This document shows positions 48,435 through 57,789 of a stretch of 64,000 nt of DNA, one piece after another. The stretch's first letter is position 1; the number at the start of each line of letters is the position of its first letter. Source of the DNA: Pseudomonas sp. RIT-PI-S (lineage in GTDB: Bacteria > Pseudomonadota > Gammaproteobacteria > Pseudomonadales > Pseudomonadaceae); assembly GCF_025642975.1 (NCBI RefSeq), contig NZ_JANZKJ010000018.1:1-64000 (forward strand). The letters are read 5' to 3'. Below the pieces are notes generated by a model. That model was given only the letters and a program-made list of their open reading frames with translations, searched no databases and was not told where the DNA came from. A program made the position numbers and the translations under genes.

Positions 48435-51400
48435 TTGCTGGGCCCGTCCGCCTGGCTGAGCGCACCCAGCGCCTTGACGTTCGCCAGGTCAGTGAGCTTC
48501 ACGCCGCCATAGTTGCGGACCGTGAGGCTCACTGGGCCATTCGCCGTGTTCCAGCTCAAACGCTGTTGAATGCCATCCAGGTCTTCTACGCGGGCGCTGT
48601 CGCTCATGCGCAGCAGGCCCCAGCGGCCCGGATAATCGAACACCGTAATGCGCTCGCCGGTCAGTGTGATCACATCCAGCCGTGCTCCGGGCGTGGTGGT
48701 GGTTCCCGGCCAGGAGAAGCGATTCCAGCTGGCCTTGCCGTTGCGGTAGTGCTGCACCTGGCCGTCCAGGGTGAAGAGGATGTCGGTGAAGTAGGCCGAC
48801 GGCTGCAGCATGATTTCGAAGCCATTGTCACGGTCGGACAGGCTGGCGATGACCTGGCCCAAGGCGCTGGCCTTGTCGATGCTGGTGACCAGGTTCGGGT
48901 TCACCAGCGGCGCGGCCTTGCCACTGCCGGCGCCCAGGCCTTCGCCACCGGCCAGGTTGCCGATTTCGTTGCGTTTGAAGCTGGGCAACAGGCCGGCATC
49001 GGGGTCCACGAAGCGCTGCAGGTCCTTGACCGAGGCTTCGTTGTCGCTGCCGCTGGCAATCGGGTAGCGATGAGCGAGCACCTGGTCCCATGGCTTGGCA
49101 ATCTGCTGCGCCCAGGCTTTGCTGATCTGTTCTCCAGCGGGCGCGCGCAAGGTTTCCCAGGTGTAGCGGATCGGCAGGCTGAACAGGCCTTGCAAGGCGC
49201 TGGCCAGGCCGTCCTGGCTGGTGTCCACCGCGGCTTCCACGTAGTTGCGCACCGTGGTCACCTCAGAAGGCTGGCCTTCGAGCGTTTCGCTGATCAACTG
49301 CTTGCTGCTTTTACCTACATCCTGGGAGCGCTGGATGTTGTTCAGGCGCACCTTGAGCTTGCGCAGCGCAGCCAGGTAACGGTCCATCACCGTGCTGTCG
49401 GCGCCTTCGGCGTTCTGCGCGGCGAACATCCGCGAGACCGACTCGAAGCGCTTGGCCAGGCTGCCGTCATCCACTGCCGGCAGTGGCGATATCGACAACT
49501 CCGGCGACGCTTCCTGCGCCTCGAAGATGCCGCTGACCTTGCTCCAGAACCCATCAGCGCGCTTGATCCCGGCGGGTTCGGGGCCGCGAGGGGCGGGCAG
49601 GTCCCACTGGGTGTTGTCGTTGACCGCCGCCAGCAGGTTTTTGACCGGGGCATTTTGCACGTCGCTGAGCAACGACAGCCGTTGAATGGCAGTGCTCATG
49701 TCATTGAAGGGGCGCACGGTGACGCTGTTGATCAGCGCATACCAGGCCGCGGCATAGTCGCGTTTGTAGCGGGCCATGAACTCGCGCACGAAGTTAGCCT
49801 TCTGCACCACGCTGTCACCGCCTTCGCCATCTAGCACCCAGTCGGTTTCGTTGCGCAGGTTGCCCGAGACCAGTTTGATCAGCTCAGGCTTCACGAAGGT
49901 TTCCCAGCCTTGGCGCGTGTAGATCGCCGGAACGACCTCGCCACCGGCCAACAACTGCCGGCCGGGCTGCGGCACCAGGTCGGCCATCCCCAGGGGTGGG
50001 AACTGCCGGCTGGCTTCCAGTTGCAGGCGCAGGTACTCACGATCCACCAGCGAGCTGGAAATCATAAAGTCCTTCAAGCGCTCGCGGGTTTCGCTGACCA
50101 GTTGCTCGTTACGCGGCAAGGCGGGGGCTTGGCCATTGCCCAGCAGCGCCAGATAGATAGGTGTGTTGGCGCGAATCGCTGCGTCGCTGACAGGGCCGTG
50201 TTCGCTGGCCGTGCTGGCCCAGGCCGCCGGTAGCGTGGCGGCGACGAACTCGGCCTCCGGATGCGCCTGGGGTTGGGTCAGCACCAGGTAAAGCTTCAGC
50301 GCGTTATAGGCATCGATGACTGATGCCACTTGCTGTTCGTTAAGGCGCCCGAGCATGGCTTCGGACAACGACAGGCCGCCACTGGCCGGCTGCACAGCGT
50401 CGCCGCCGCTGGCCGGTTTGCGCAGGGCCGCCAACGTATCGCCGCGAGCCTGGCCAACACTGTTTTTCACCATCACGCCCAGGCGCGCGGTTGCATCGCT
50501 TGGGGTGCGTGCAAGGCTGCTGAATGAACTGGGCCGAGTGGCGCCTGCGGCGAATGCCCGCGCCGCTTGCCCGAGCACTTCCTGCCCCGGAAGCCGAGGC
50601 TGGGTGCGGGCCTTGGACGGAACAGGCGCAAAGCTGTCCCGGTTTTCCAGTGCGGTGGCGAAGTCATTGAACTGGCGCATTTGCATTTGCAGCTTCAGGG
50701 CAATCGGCTCCAATGCCTGGCTACGCAATTGGCGCAGGTAGGCCTGTTGCGTAGCCGGGTACAGGTCGTCGCCGCGATAAAGGCCAGCGCTGAGCCGCAG
50801 CGGAACGCCTTGCGCGCGGTAATGCTCCATCGTCGCCAACGGGGCCCGCAGCAGCTCCAAGCCTTGCCCGGAGGCCAGCCGTTGGTCGCGGTCTGGCGCC
50901 TGTTGCAGCTCAGTCAGTGGCTGGTGCAGTGCCGCCAGCCACTGCCGGTTGTTCTTGAACGCCAGGCCCTGCCAGCCGACCAACGCCAGCCCACCAAGCA
51001 CGGCCGCGGCAATGACGGCCGGGCCCACTCCCCGAGCGCGGCCCGCCCGCCACTGATAAAGCGACAGGTCGCTGTCTGGGAAAATCACCCGGCGGAAGGT
51101 ATCGGTGATGAAGTAACCGCGGTCGCCTGCTGCCCGGCCGCGGAGTTGCAGCGGCTCGCCCAGGTCATTCGCCGGTTGCAGCGCGAAGGCTTCGGCGATG
51201 CCGTCTTCGTACACGTGGCGCAGATGGTCGCCGGTCTGCAACGCACTGGTGAAATATAGCCCGCGCAGCAACAAGGGCATCCGCTGCGGGCGCCGCTGGG
51301 CGAAAGGCTCCAGTAGCTGTTCCAGCACCGCCGCCAATTCGGCGAAGTAGTTCGGGAAGCTCAACAGTGCGCTGTCCACATCCGAGCCCAGGGCGGCCAC

Positions 51401-52357
51401 CCGCGCGTCCACATGACGCTCAATGTGCCGCTGCAAGTTGGCGAGCTTGGTGTCGAGCAGCGTGTGCACGTTCTCGGCGCGGAACTCATTAACGCCGAAG
51501 GTCATGCCAAGCGGCTGCTGGCGCTGATCGTTATCGAGAGCGGCGAAGGCCTGGCTGAAGCCCGGCAGTTGGTCGGTCTTGCTCAGCATCAGGTAGATCG
51601 GCGGGCTGACCTGCAGGCAATCGGCGTAATCCTCCACCCGAGCGACCAGCCGGGTGGCCAGGTCGCGGCGCTCGGCGGCGCTGGCGGCGAGCAGTTCCGG
51701 CAGGCTCACTACCAATACCAGGCCATTGATCGCGGCTTTGCCACGCTGCTTTTTGAGCAATCGCAGGAAGGCCGCGAACTCGCTGGCCGACTGGTCGTCC
51801 CGAAGGTAACGGCCGGCGGTGTCGATCATCACGGCTTCGGGGCTGAAGTACCAATCGCAGTGGCCGGTCCCGGTATCGGTCCCGGTCCCGCTGTCACGGT
51901 CGCTAGCGCCGCTGGCGAGGCTGGCCGATAAGCCGGAGCGGGTGAGCAGCGAAGTTTTGCCTGCGGCGGACGTACCTATCACCAGGTACCACGGCAGGTC
52001 ATAGAGGGCCGCGGACCCGCCACCACCCGCCGAGCGATGGGTGCGCAGCATGGCGATAGCATGCTTGAGCCGGTCGCGCAGCACTTGCTGGTCGCGGAGC
52101 TCGCCGGCGGCCGTGAGTGAGCGATCGACTTCACGTTGAACCAGGTTTTCCAGATTGTGTTCGGTGCGGATGCGCCGGTATTGGCGCAGCACGATGAGCA
52201 ACAGGTAAAACGCGCTGACGATAGCCAGCGCTTCGAGCCTATAAGGGCGCAACCCACTCAACCGGGGGGCCACCAGCCAGCAGGCGAGGAGGCTGGCCAC
52301 CCACATCACGGGCACGAGGAACCAGAAGCTTTTCAACAGGCGCAGTAGTGTTTTCAT
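48431..52357 (-). CDS. tssM: T6SS membrane complex protein TssM (IcmF)
   Basis: 1308-aa core of the trans-envelope complex. Two N-terminal membrane helices (about 11-30, 42-58), Walker A GTSAAGKT (128-135), DTAG (179-182) and SKTDQLPG in the cytoplasmic domain; a third helix near 440-460; then a long periplasmic region with IcmF-related and C-terminal beta domains that bind TssJ. A Ser/Asp/Gly/Thr-rich insert (about 151-165) follows Walker A. ATG at 52357 has AGGAAG upstream; the frame to 52420 would overlap tssL. Confidence 0.93.
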   Translation of the reverse strand: MKTLLRLLKSFWFLVPVMWVASLLACWLVAPRLSGLRPYRLEALAIVSAFYLLLIVLRQYRRIRTEHNLENLVQREVDRSLTAAGELRDQQVLRDRLKHAIAMLRTHRSAGGGGSAALYDLPWYLVIGTSAAGKTSLLTRSGLSASLASGASDRDSGTGTDTGTGHCDWYFSPEAVMIDTAGRYLRDDQSASEFAAFLRLLKKQRGKAAINGLVLVVSLPELLAASAAERRDLATRLVARVEDYADCLQVSPPIYLMLSKTDQLPGFSQAFAALDNDQRQQPLGMTFGVNEFRAENVHTLLDTKLANLQRHIERHVDARVAALGSDVDSALLSFPNYFAELAAVLEQLLEPFAQRRPQRMPLLLRGLYFTSALQTGDHLRHVYEDGIAEAFALQPANDLGEPLQLRGRAAGDRGYFITDTFRRVIFPDSDLSLYQWRAGRARGVGPAVIAAAVLGGLALVGWQGLAFKNNRQWLAALHQPLTELQQAPDRDQRLASGQGLELLRAPLATMEHYRAQGVPLRLSAGLYRGDDLYPATQQAYLRQLRSQALEPIALKLQMQMRQFNDFATALENRDSFAPVPSKARTQPRLPGQEVLGQAARAFAAGATRPSSFSSLARTPSDATARLGVMVKNSVGQARGDTLAALRKPASGGDAVQPASGGLSLSEAMLGRLNEQQVASVIDAYNALKLYLVLTQPQAHPEAEFVAATLPAAWASTASEHGPVSDAAIRANTPIYLALLGNGQAPALPRNEQLVSETRERLKDFMISSSLVDREYLRLQLEASRQFPPLGMADLVPQPGRQLLAGGEVVPAIYTRQGWETFVKPELIKLVSGNLRNETDWVLDGEGGDSVVQKANFVREFMARYKRDYAAAWYALINSVTVRPFNDMSTAIQRLSLLSDVQNAPVKNLLAAVNDNTQWDLPAPRGPEPAGIKRADGFWSKVSGIFEAQEASPELSISPLPAVDDGSLAKRFESVSRMFAAQNAEGADSTVMDRYLAALRKLKVRLNNIQRSQDVGKSSKQLISETLEGQPSEVTTVRNYVEAAVDTSQDGLASALQGLFSLPIRYTWETLRAPAGEQISKAWAQQIAKPWDQVLAHRYPIASGSDNEASVKDLQRFVDPDAGLLPSFKRNEIGNLAGGEGLGAGSGKAAPLVNPNLVTSIDKASALGQVIASLSDRDNGFEIMLQPSAYFTDILFTLDGQVQHYRNGKASWNRFSWPGTTTTPGARLDVITLTGERITVFDYPGRWGLLRMSDSARVEDLDGIQQRLSWNTANGPVSLTVRNYGGVKLTDLANVKALGALSQADGPSK

Positions 52358-52376
52358 GTCTTCCTGACTCGGCGGC

Positions 52377-53090
52377 TCAGTTGCCGAACAGTTGGTTGAT
52401 CTGTTCGGCCAACGCGGCAACGTCCTTGCCCAATAACCAGTCCAGGGTGAGGTAAACCGTCAGGCACACCAGCGCTACCAGCGCTAGATACACCCACAGC
52501 GGCACTTCATGGCGGAGCATGTGCGACACCGGGTCTGGCAGTGCCCAGTCCGGCGATAGCGCGCTGGGCGCCTGGCGGTAGCGGGCGATGTCCTGGCCCA
52601 GCGAATTGGCCAGGTAGCGCAGCTGGTCTTTCTGGCCGAGGCTGAACTTGCCCTCGAAGCCCAGGGCCAGGCACAGGTGATACACCTCGAGCACGTCCAG
52701 GTTTTGCCGGACGTCAGCCCGCAGCGCCTCGATCTTGTCGAAGAAGCCTTCGCCGGCCAAATGAACCTGAAAGTAGTGGAACTGCATGGGCCGCAGTTCA
52801 AAATGCCGGCGCAGCTCGTTGTCACCCGCGCGCAGAACGCTTTCGTCAAGGAATGCGCATAGCGCGTACTGGGTATCGCGGACCTGCTCGGCGCTGTAGT
52901 GGGCAGCGCGCGCATCGCGCTCCAGGTTGTTGAAAAAGGCCTCTACGCTGGCCTCGAAAGCAGCGATCGAAGTGACCTGCCGGCCTTTGCGCATGATCAG
53001 CGCCATGCTGACGAAGTCTTGTACGAGGGTTTTCAGGCTCGGCCTGTCGGTTGCGGCCGTCACGGCGCCTTGCATCACGGCTTCGGTCAT
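52377..53090 (-). CDS. tssL: T6SS membrane protein TssL (DotU)
   Basis: 237-aa short TssL: a cytoplasmic helical domain (about 20-195, with the DESVL and GFEGKFSLG motifs) and one C-terminal membrane helix (about 200-220). There is no OmpA/peptidoglycan domain, unlike long TssL proteins; that function seems to be supplied by the IcmF-OmpA protein. The ATG overlaps the tssK stop (ATGA). Confidence 0.93.
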   Translation of the reverse strand: MTEAVMQGAVTAATDRPSLKTLVQDFVSMALIMRKGRQVTSIAAFEASVEAFFNNLERDARAAHYSAEQVRDTQYALCAFLDESVLRAGDNELRRHFELRPMQFHYFQVHLAGEGFFDKIEALRADVRQNLDVLEVYHLCLALGFEGKFSLGQKDQLRYLANSLGQDIARYRQAPSALSPDWALPDPVSHMLRHEVPLWVYLALVALVCLTVYLTLDWLLGKDVAALAEQINQLFGN

Positions 53091-54430
53091 TTGAGTACTG
53101 CCATCAGTTCAAGCTTGAGGTTGGTAAACGCGCTAGGGGCGTAGAACGAAACGGCCTGGGCTTCCATCATTCGCTGATACACCCGGCCATGGGGTTCGAT
53201 GGCGAAATAATGGTTATCCAGGCGCAGCGGAATGGCGTTGGGCAAGCGCGGCGCATGGCGCAACGAAGCGCCCGGCATCGCGCTGTTGACCACTACCTCG
53301 ATATCTTCCGGCGAACCGACCTTGATCGCCCGCGGCACCAGCTCAAGCAGGATGGAGCCGGGCATGTCGGCATGCACGCACAGGTAGAAGTCCGCCTCGA
53401 CCAGGCGCGGGTCCAGCAACTGCCCTTGCCAGTAAGACGGCTTGGCCTGGCTCAGTTGGATGACCACGCACTGATCGGGGATCACATTGTCGAGCAGGTC
53501 GCGAACCATCTGGTCCAGGCGCATCAGCGAAGCGGCCGGGTCATGGTGGTCATACGAGGGAATGGCGCTGAGCGGGGTGTCCAGCGAGAACGTCAGCAGG
53601 CCGCCGGCCAATTCGGCAAGGAACAGGTACAAGCGCTCGGGATGCAGGCGCGGGTGTGCCAGCAGGTGGGCCAGGTTCGGGTACGCACGGTTCACGGTGT
53701 TGAGCAGCCAGAACAGCGAAACGTCGCTGGAGCCGAATTCGGCGATCTGATCCGCACGCTCACGACGGCGACTCGAAAGCATCTTGCTCTTGGATTGCAA
53801 GGCACCCAGCAGGCGCTTGCCCAGGTCCAGGAGGCTGCCGTGGGCGCTGATATGCAGCGCCGGTGGCACGAATTCCGTGGCCAGGTTGAACCCACCAGTG
53901 TTGTTGCGTGAGAGCCGGGCAATGGGGCAATAGCTGTAACCATCCAGGCTGTCGCCGTCGGCCAGCATCACCACGTTCAGGCGCAGGCTGGCGATTTCGT
54001 TTTCCAGGTCGCCCTCGTTCAGGTCCGGCAGGGTGTCGAACTGCTTGCGAAAGCGTCTGCCGCCCTTCTGTTCATGGCCGTCTTCGAGGTAGTTCAGGCC
54101 GTATGGCTCGGGGAGTTTCAGTGCTGCATAGACCTTGAAATCGTTGCCCTTGAGCAGGTCCTTCAAGTCTCGGGCAGCCGGCAGCGGGTCATGCTGTGGC
54201 GCATCGAACAGGCTGCCGTCAGGGAACACCAGCTTGAGCCGCGTCAGTTGCAACGAGCCGCCGGCCAGGGCCTGCTCGTCGACCTGAAACGCCTGCACGC
54301 CCCAGTGGAACGGCGTGCCACGCAAGGTCGCCTCGGCCAGCTGGTGCTGGTGGAATTCATCCTGGTATTGGAAATGTTGTGGCAGGAGGAACATCCCTTC
54401 AGACCACATCACTCGGCTGTGCTTGCTCAT
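53087..54430 (-). CDS. tssK: T6SS baseplate protein TssK
   Basis: 447-aa trimeric baseplate protein that links TssF-TssG wedges to the membrane complex. Start MSKHSRVMWSEGMFLLPQHF is the strongly conserved TssK N terminus. It overlaps both neighbours by four bases (tssJ upstream, tssL downstream). Confidence 0.95.
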   Translation of the reverse strand: MSKHSRVMWSEGMFLLPQHFQYQDEFHQHQLAEATLRGTPFHWGVQAFQVDEQALAGGSLQLTRLKLVFPDGSLFDAPQHDPLPAARDLKDLLKGNDFKVYAALKLPEPYGLNYLEDGHEQKGGRRFRKQFDTLPDLNEGDLENEIASLRLNVVMLADGDSLDGYSYCPIARLSRNNTGGFNLATEFVPPALHISAHGSLLDLGKRLLGALQSKSKMLSSRRRERADQIAEFGSSDVSLFWLLNTVNRAYPNLAHLLAHPRLHPERLYLFLAELAGGLLTFSLDTPLSAIPSYDHHDPAASLMRLDQMVRDLLDNVIPDQCVVIQLSQAKPSYWQGQLLDPRLVEADFYLCVHADMPGSILLELVPRAIKVGSPEDIEVVVNSAMPGASLRHAPRLPNAIPLRLDNHYFAIEPHGRVYQRMMEAQAVSFYAPSAFTNLKLELMAVLK

Positions 54431-55170
54431 TTGGCGCCTTTCAACAGAGTGTCGGGGGACGGCATCGCGCTGGCGCCGCTGCCGCTTGCCTGGCTGGCGG
54501 CCTGCTGCACGGCAGTGTCTGCCAGGCGCTCCGCCAACGCGGGTACCGGCGACGGGGCCGGCGGCACAGGGGCATCAGCTGCGCGTGCCGCCTTTGGGGC
54601 GCTCAACACGTCCATGCCGCGCATGGCCACTACCTCGTTACGGTCAGCCAGCACGCGCAGGCCGTCAGTCGAAAACCAGATGCCATCCTTGCGCAAGGAA
54701 TTGGCGTCGAACGCCACCTTCCAGCGGCCGCCGGCTTCGTCACGGAAAAATGCCGCGACCCCCACATATCGCGCTGCCTTGCTCAACGGCCATTTATCGC
54801 GCTGGCCCAGACCTGGCAGAAGGGTGAGCTCACGGCTTTCCACCAGGGTGTTGCCGAGCGCTTCGTTCGGTGCGCTCCACAGGCTGTCAGCGTCCGCAGA
54901 GGCGAAGCGTTCCAGCGAGGCCAGCTGATACACCCGCAGCACCACCGAGAGCGGCTTGCCGGTGGCGTCAGGGTTGAGCTGGTTGCCGCCGTCGGAGGTC
55001 AATACCACCTGCTCGTTATCGGCATACAGCATGTCGCCTGCCCAGGTGTCATCGACGCGTTTGCCAACGCGATCGGTAACGCCGCAGGCTGCCAGCGTGG
55101 TGAGCAGGGCGAAGGCCGCGGTGATGCGGGCGGCCTGGGCGATGCCGGTTGTTCTTGCAGTGAAATCCAT
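54427..55170 (-). CDS. tssJ: T6SS outer-membrane lipoprotein TssJ
   Basis: 247-aa lipoprotein with a signal peptide ending in lipobox LAAC (Cys29). The TssJ fold follows (LSVVLRVYQL, then a WPLSKAARYVGVAAFFRD region). A Pro/Ala-rich C-terminal tail (about 190-247) makes it longer than many TssJ proteins. It anchors TssM at the outer membrane. Confidence 0.92.
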   Translation of the reverse strand: MDFTARTTGIAQAARITAAFALLTTLAACGVTDRVGKRVDDTWAGDMLYADNEQVVLTSDGGNQLNPDATGKPLSVVLRVYQLASLERFASADADSLWSAPNEALGNTLVESRELTLLPGLGQRDKWPLSKAARYVGVAAFFRDEAGGRWKVAFDANSLRKDGIWFSTDGLRVLADRNEVVAMRGMDVLSAPKAARAADAPVPPAPSPVPALAERLADTAVQQAASQASGSGASAMPSPDTLLKGAK

Positions 55171-55194
55171 GACAACTACCTATGGAATGTTCGC

Positions 55195-57789
55195 TCAGGC
55201 CAGGTGGTAGGCGAAGTCGCCGTCGCTACCCAGCTCGATGGTCAAGCGTTGAATCGGTTTATCCAGGGCCATCTGTTCAAGCACCCGCTGCGCCAGTTCC
55301 GGCATCAGCGTTCCCGACAGGATGTTGTCGATGGCCCGTGCGCCGCTGTCGACTTCTGTGCAGCGCGCGGCGATGGCTGCGACCAGCGCCGGGTCGTAGC
55401 TCAGAACAGCCTGGTGATTGCGTTCGAAACGCTGGGCTATCCGCTGCAACTTCAACTCGACGATGCGCGCGAACACGGCGTCTTGAACGGGGTAATAAGG
55501 AATGATGTTCAGGCGGCCGAGGAAGGCGGGCTTGAACACCTGGTTGAGCTGGCCGCGCAGCGCTTCAACGAGCTGGGCCGGTGCCGGCGGCAGCTCGGCG
55601 TTCAGGCATGCCTGCATGATGTGGTCGGTGCCGGTGTTGGAGGTGAGCAGGATGATGGTGTTACGGAAGTTGATCTCTCGGCCTTCGCCATCGTCCAGCA
55701 CGCCTTTGTCGAACACTTGGAAAAACAGCTCGAGCACGTCTGGGTGGGCCTTCTCTACTTCGTCGAGCAGCACCACGCTATATGGCTTGCGCCGGACCGC
55801 TTCGGTGAGCACGCCGCCTTCGCCATAGCCAACGTACCCAGGGGGCGAGCCCTTGAGGCTGGAGACGGTGTGCGCCTCTTGGTATTCGGACATGTTGATG
55901 GTGATCAGGTTACGTTCGCCGCCATAGAGGGTATCGGCCAGTGCCAGGGCGGTTTCCGTCTTGCCGACCCCGCTGGGGCCTAGCAACAGGAACACACCGA
56001 TGGGCTTGTTCGGGTCCTCCATGCGCGCGCGGGAAATCTTGATGCGCTTGCCGATCTCCAGCAGTGCGTGGTCTTGCCCCAGTACGCGCTCGCCCAACAG
56101 CGCGGGCAGGTGCTGCACGGTCTGGATGTCGTCGCGCAGCATCTTGCCCAAGGGAATGCCGGTCCAGCCGGAGATCACCTCGCCGATGGTGCCGCCATCG
56201 ACCAACGCGTGTACCAGCGGCCGCTCGCCTTGCACGCCGGCAAGCTCCGCGCGCACTGCCGCCAGGGCTTGGGCGTCCGCCGCCGCATCTAGCCCGGCAA
56301 GCTCGCGCACCAGCGCCAGCTCGCGTTGCCATTGGTCGCTCAGCGCGGCGCATGCCTGCTGCTCCGTCAGCAGCGCCGCGTCCAGGATTGCCAGGCGCCG
56401 AGCGTGGTCGCTGCCCTTGGCGGTTTCTTCCCGCAATACAGTGATTTCCGCCTGCAGGGCGTCGATCCGTCGCTTGCAATCTTCCAAGGTGCCCGGCTGG
56501 GCCGACTGCGCCAGCGCCACCCGCGCGCAGGCGGTGTCCAGCACGCTGACGGCTTTGTCCGGCAACTGGCGGCCGGTGATGTAGCGGTTGGAAAGGCGGA
56601 CGGCCTGTACCAGCGCCTCATCCATCACCGTGACCTTGTGGTGATCCTGCATCTTGGCGAGCAGGCCGCGCAGCATATGGATGGCCTTGTCTTCGTCTGG
56701 CTCTTCGACCTTCACCACCTGGAAGCGCCGGGCAAGCGCCGCGTCCTTCTCGAAATACTTCTTGTACTCTGCCCAGGTGGTGGCGGCGATAGTGCGCAAC
56801 TCGCCGCGCGCCAGTGCCGGCTTGAGCAGGTTGGCTGCGTCGTTCTGCCCGGCCTGGCCGCCGGAGCCAATCAAGGTATGGGCCTCGTCGATGAACAGGA
56901 TGATCGGGTGCAGGCTGCGCTTGGTTTCCTCGATCACCCCCTTGAGGCGGTTCTCGAACTCGCCCTTCACCCCGGCGCCTGCCTGGAGCAGGCCAAGGTC
57001 CAGGGTATGGATAGCGACGCCTTTGAGCACCTCGGGGACGTCGCCTTGGACGATGCGCAGTGCCAGCCCCTCGACCACCGCGGTTTTACCCACGCCTGCC
57101 TCGCCGGTCAGGATGGGGTTGTTCTGGCGTCGACGGGTCAGGATATCGACCATCTGGCGAACTTCGAACTCGCGGCCCAGCACCGGGTCGATGTGGCCTT
57201 CGCGAGCGCTTTGGGTAAGGTTGACGGTGTACTGGTCCAGGGCCGGGGTTTTACCGTTGCCCGTGGCCAAGCTGCCCGTGCCTGCCAGCGGGGCGCCAGC
57301 CATGGCCTCGGCGGTTTTGCTTTCGGCCCCACCCTCGATCAGCGCAGCCAGGTTGGCGCGCAGGTCGTCCACGTTGATTTTTCCTAGCTCTGGCGCCGAG
57401 GCCAGCACCAGCTGGTGCAACTGTGCGTCTTCGAGCAGCGCCAGCAGTAGGTAGCCGGTACGGATCCGCGCCTGGCCGAACTCGATGGAAGCCAACAGCC
57501 AGGCTTGTTCGATCATGCGCGTGAGCTGCGGAGAGAGCGCCGGCGTGCGGGTGTTGCCTTTTTTGAAGGTGGCCAGGGCGGTCACCAGCTGCGCCTGCAG
57601 CCGCTCGGGCACCACCTCGTAATAGCGCAGGAGGGCAGGCAGGTCGTTATCGGTGCGTTCGAGCAATTGCAGCAGCAGGTGCTCGACCTCGACGTCGTAG
57701 TGCTGTTCGGACAGGCACAGGGCCGCGGCGCTTTCGGTGGCGGTGCGGGCGGTGTCGTTCAGCTTGGCGAAGAGGGACTTCAGGTTCAC
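55195..57789 (-). CDS. clpV: T6SS sheath-recycling AAA+ ATPase ClpV (TssH)
   Basis: 864-aa Clp/Hsp100 ATPase that pulls contracted sheath apart through the TssC N terminus. Two AAA+ modules have Walker A GEAGVGKT (about 229-236) and GPSGVGKT (about 604-611), with DEAH and DEVEKAHPD Walker B motifs. GTG at 57789 (then NLKSLFAKLNDTAR) forms a GTGA overlap with the tssG stop and has GGGG at a suitable distance; a TTG at 57795 is the alternative. Confidence 0.94.
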   Translation of the reverse strand: MNLKSLFAKLNDTARTATESAAALCLSEQHYDVEVEHLLLQLLERTDNDLPALLRYYEVVPERLQAQLVTALATFKKGNTRTPALSPQLTRMIEQAWLLASIEFGQARIRTGYLLLALLEDAQLHQLVLASAPELGKINVDDLRANLAALIEGGAESKTAEAMAGAPLAGTGSLATGNGKTPALDQYTVNLTQSAREGHIDPVLGREFEVRQMVDILTRRRQNNPILTGEAGVGKTAVVEGLALRIVQGDVPEVLKGVAIHTLDLGLLQAGAGVKGEFENRLKGVIEETKRSLHPIILFIDEAHTLIGSGGQAGQNDAANLLKPALARGELRTIAATTWAEYKKYFEKDAALARRFQVVKVEEPDEDKAIHMLRGLLAKMQDHHKVTVMDEALVQAVRLSNRYITGRQLPDKAVSVLDTACARVALAQSAQPGTLEDCKRRIDALQAEITVLREETAKGSDHARRLAILDAALLTEQQACAALSDQWQRELALVRELAGLDAAADAQALAAVRAELAGVQGERPLVHALVDGGTIGEVISGWTGIPLGKMLRDDIQTVQHLPALLGERVLGQDHALLEIGKRIKISRARMEDPNKPIGVFLLLGPSGVGKTETALALADTLYGGERNLITINMSEYQEAHTVSSLKGSPPGYVGYGEGGVLTEAVRRKPYSVVLLDEVEKAHPDVLELFFQVFDKGVLDDGEGREINFRNTIILLTSNTGTDHIMQACLNAELPPAPAQLVEALRGQLNQVFKPAFLGRLNIIPYYPVQDAVFARIVELKLQRIAQRFERNHQAVLSYDPALVAAIAARCTEVDSGARAIDNILSGTLMPELAQRVLEQMALDKPIQRLTIELGSDGDFAYHLA

